NCBI GenBank assembly: GCA_036387415.1
Contig: DASVTU010000039.1
Span: forward strand, 620,001 to 684,000
Length of the DNA stretch: 64,000 bases
Source: DASVTU01 sp036387415
GTDB taxonomy: Bacteria > Acidobacteriota > Blastocatellia > Pyrinomonadales > Pyrinomonadaceae
Reading direction: 5' to 3'
In this document: positions 61,890 through 64,000 of the stretch, piece after piece
Layout: every line of letters begins with the position of its first letter
Position numbering within the stretch: position 1 is the first letter of the stretch
Made by a program: the position numbers and the translations under genes
The notes under the pieces: model-generated
What the model was told of the DNA's origin: nothing
Databases searched by the model: none
What the model saw: only the letters and a program-made list of their open reading frames with translations

Positions 61890-63158
61890 TCAATTACTTA
61901 AAGCGAAGTTGTAATTGATAGTGCCCGAAATTTTCACGGGCTGTCCCGAAAGAAGCGTGGGCGAGAAACGCGCTTGCATCGCGGCTTTCTCCGCCGATTG
62001 ATGCAGCACTTCGGGGCCGCCCGTCGCCTTCGCCGAAATCACTTTGCCCGTCACGTCAATCACAACCTCGACCGTGACCACTCCGGCGGCGCGTATGCGT
62101 TTGGCGACTTCCGGGTAAAAAGGCGACGGGAGGCTCAATGCTTTGCCGTTGAGCACGCCACCGGAGATGGGCTTCAGAGGCCCTTTCGCCAACGGACGCG
62201 CCGGAGCTTCGCCCTCGACTTTCACCTGCGGCGCACCACTGTTGCCACTCTCGACCGCGCTCTTGACGTTGCCGACCGACGGACTCACCACCGCGTACAC
62301 TTTATTGTCAACCGCAGCCAGTTCGGGTGGCGCGACGACCGACGACGATTTCTTGTTGCTCGCGGCTGGCAAAACATTTGGCGAAACATTTGGCGTGGAT
62401 GCAGCGGGGACAAACGCGCTGCCCTTCGACGCAGGAGCGGATGTCATGGCGGCGGGCGCGGAAGCAGGCGTGGAAGATGCGGATGAAGCGGATGCTGGGC
62501 GAACGTTTGCGGTCTGCGCGACAGCGACGTTGGCGGGCGGCGCGGAATTGGTCGTCGAAGCGGCGGATGAAGCGGTGGGTTGAGAGAGTTTGTTAACGGT
62601 CGCTTCTTCCATGTAGTAGGCGATGGCGCGGTAAGTTACTTCGGTCGGCTCGAAGGTCACTTTTCCGCCTTCCACAATCGCCACCGAAGTCGTCATCTTC
62701 GTCCAGTTGCCGACGGCATCAAACTCGTATGTGTAGACCTCTTTGCTCGCCAGCGAACCGTCGTCGCGGTGCAGCGACATCTCGATGATGTTGCCCTTGT
62801 CGTCGTACTTGTAAACCTCTTTGCCCGTGAGCGAACCACCTGCGGCGAGGAAATATGCGGTGTCAATCTTGGCTCCCTTGATGTCGTAGGTCGCCGTTTC
62901 CAAGACCACGCGCGGCCCCTCGACCAGTTTGCCCTCCTTACTCAACAGCTTCGCCGTCTCGGTTCTGACGCGACGCACCGACCCGACCAAACCGTCCTGT
63001 TCTCTATCATTTACGCCATCAGCGACGGGATGGAGCAGGACGAATCGCGCCTCGAATCTTTTGGCATGAAGCGACGACCCTGCATCGCGCGCCAAAACAC
63101 CGACACTCGTCGCCGAGAGAAGAACTAGCAGCAGGCTCAGGTTCATACGTTTCAGCAT
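61890..63158 (-). CDS. TonB-family energy transducer-like protein with N-terminal repeat domain
   Basis: 422 residues from ATG 63158; ATG 63146 (MNLSLLLVLLSATSVGVLA) is equally likely and gives a clean signal peptide. Residues 50-165 contain repeats of the VYKYDDKGNIIEMSLHRDDG kind, as in YD/RHS-like motifs (EVYTYEFDAVGNWTKMT). An Ala/Ser/Pro linker (195-330) leads to a TonB C-terminal domain (about 340-422: PSPFYPEVAKRIRAAGVVTV, EVVIDVTGKVISAKATGGPE). The signal peptide makes it a secreted TonB-C protein rather than a classic inner-membrane TonB. The next gene downstream is the DUF4388 TonB-like protein. Confidence 0.8.
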   Translation of the reverse strand: MLKRMNLSLLLVLLSATSVGVLARDAGSSLHAKRFEARFVLLHPVADGVNDREQDGLVGSVRRVRTETAKLLSKEGKLVEGPRVVLETATYDIKGAKIDTAYFLAAGGSLTGKEVYKYDDKGNIIEMSLHRDDGSLASKEVYTYEFDAVGNWTKMTTSVAIVEGGKVTFEPTEVTYRAIAYYMEEATVNKLSQPTASSAASTTNSAPPANVAVAQTANVRPASASSASSTPASAPAAMTSAPASKGSAFVPAASTPNVSPNVLPAASNKKSSSVVAPPELAAVDNKVYAVVSPSVGNVKSAVESGNSGAPQVKVEGEAPARPLAKGPLKPISGGVLNGKALSLPSPFYPEVAKRIRAAGVVTVEVVIDVTGKVISAKATGGPEVLHQSAEKAAMQARFSPTLLSGQPVKISGTINYNFALSN

Positions 63159-63605
63159 AAGGCTTACTCTCCTGATATTTTTATGTGCTTGAGGCTACAG
63201 AACGGTCTGGAACCGAAGGTGTGCAGAGGCAAAATTCTGCGGCGTCAAACGGGAATCAAACGCCGTGCGAGGCAATGTGTTCGAGCCTTGACCGTGAGAC
63301 GCGCCCGGAAACCCTTTTGTGAGATGGCGAGGACAGACGCCGTTTGAACCGCGATGGGAAGCGTGTCGCCACCACGGAAAGGCGGCGAGAGAATTATACA
63401 TGTACAACAATGGTTTGTCTATATTAAACACCAGTATGATAATCAGACGCCCGATTAGAGTTTTTTAAGAGACGACGGGCGAGTGGAGTAGCGATTCGCT
63501 GGCAATTAACAAATGTGCTCGCGGAGGGGTTTGAGCGCAGGGTTTTGGTCGATGGAAGGGCTGCTCTCGGGAGGTTAAATGTTGAGATTGTTGATGTTGG
63601 AGATA
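63159..63605. other. Spacer between TonB-type gene and GT9 gene
   Basis: 447 bases with no convincing gene. CGGCGT/ACGCCG (63240-63266) is a 6-bp inverted repeat, and AT-rich ATTATACATGTACAACAATG occurs near 63394. It must carry the promoter of the TonB-type gene on the minus strand. Confidence 0.4.
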
Positions 63606-64000
63606 TTAAGCGGTGAAGATGGAGGCCATGCGTTCCGCCGTTAGAGCGGAGCGAGCGGCGGTGTATACGTGGTCGGTCGAAATGTCTGTAATTGTTTGTC
63701 CATGAAGGAGTTGATGGCGTTCTCCGGGTGGGACGTAGGAATGCATCATGGGATGCTGGCCGAGAAGGATGACGACGGGCGTGCCGACCGCCGCCGCGAT
63801 GTGCATCGGCCCCGTGTCGTTGGAGACGAAGACGGAGAGACGCGCCGCCGCCGAGGCGAGTTGGGGAATCGATAGTCGGTCGAAGACGATTGTCGAGCGC
63901 GGGAAGGCGGCGCGCATCTCGCGCACCAGAGCGCGTTCTTCGGGGCCTGCAAAGAGCACGACGCGGACGCCATCGTTATTTTCCAGACGGCGCGCGAGTT
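63606..64000 (-). CDS. GT9 family (ADP-heptose:LPS heptosyltransferase-like) glycosyltransferase, C-terminal part
   Basis: The C-terminal 131 residues; the start lies beyond the right edge and the last codon in frame begins at 63998. VLFAGPEERALVREM and FVSNDTGPMHIAAAVGTPVV are the GT9 nucleotide-sugar-binding region (Rossmann-like GT-B C-domain), followed by ILLGQHPMMHSYVPPGERHQ. GT9 enzymes add heptose or related sugars to lipopolysaccharide core at the inner membrane. The substrate is unknown. Confidence 0.85.
   Translation of the reverse strand, partial: LARRLENNDGVRVVLFAGPEERALVREMRAAFPRSTIVFDRLSIPQLASAAARLSVFVSNDTGPMHIAAAVGTPVVILLGQHPMMHSYVPPGERHQLLHGQTITDISTDHVYTAARSALTAERMASIFTA

Noticed and set aside
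63195..63431. Minus-strand open frame of 78 codons in the last spacer
   Set aside because: No ribosome site, no domain, and unusual composition; treated as non-coding.

Overview
The window looks like chromosomal DNA of an Acidobacteriota bacterium, most likely a member of Blastocatellia. The grounds are the Alternative Complex III genes, a DUF4388/TonB-like protein, a carboxypeptidase-regulatory-domain outer-membrane barrel, a CarD regulator, many secreted metallopeptidases and lipoproteins, and moderately high GC with scattered single-gene units. The assignment comes from family content only; no 16S gene is present. I saw no rRNA, tRNA, CRISPR array, phage or transposase.

Layout. 1-4.1 kb (minus): actA-actB-actC of Alternative Complex III, running off the left edge. 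4.7-17.6 kb: a GT-C-like membrane glycosyltransferase, purine genes split over three sites (purL; purS-purQ; purB), a thioredoxin/redoxin pair, an SRA-like protein, a secreted Arg/His-rich protein, a WalJ/YycJ-like MBL hydrolase and an M16 peptidase. 17.7-19.3 kb: an AT-richer island with two copies of a structured repeat, a small membrane protein and a sigma factor. 19.7-25.6 kb: a barrel protein, a 987-residue sensor kinase and a sulfite-oxidase-like enzyme. 26-39 kb: FAD oxidoreductase, zinc-ribbon/subtilase fusion, D-2-hydroxyacid dehydrogenase, SLC13 carrier, NtrC-type regulator, CarD, two methyltransferases and an EfpL-like EF-P. 39-46 kb: secreted CGTase-like enzyme, secreted glycogen-binding-like protein, EttA, DUF427, M28 peptidase. 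46.6-49.4 kb: LytS/LytTR two-component pair and a free-standing Fis-type protein. 49.5-64 kb: M13 peptidase, lipoproteins, thymidine kinase, DUF84 NTPase, class D beta-lactamase, isopropylmalate-synthase-like enzyme, M20 peptidase, two TonB-type proteins and the end of a GT9 transferase.

The most striking thing is not a gene. About 23 intergenic spacers hold hairpin-forming elements whose arms are short degenerate tandem repeats of 6-13 bases, for example GTAAATG, GCAAAAGGTAAAAG, AGCCACAGAGACAC or CAGAGGTCAGAGG. The repeat word differs between loci, some loci nest two words, and the arms often run into the neighbouring gene and supply its last codons and stop. They resemble in style the short tandemly repeated repetitive sequences of cyanobacteria, but here each repeat is folded back as a palindrome. 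I consider this the best candidate for an undescribed system in the window. A second candidate is the pair of co-varying structured repeats upstream of the sigma-factor gene.
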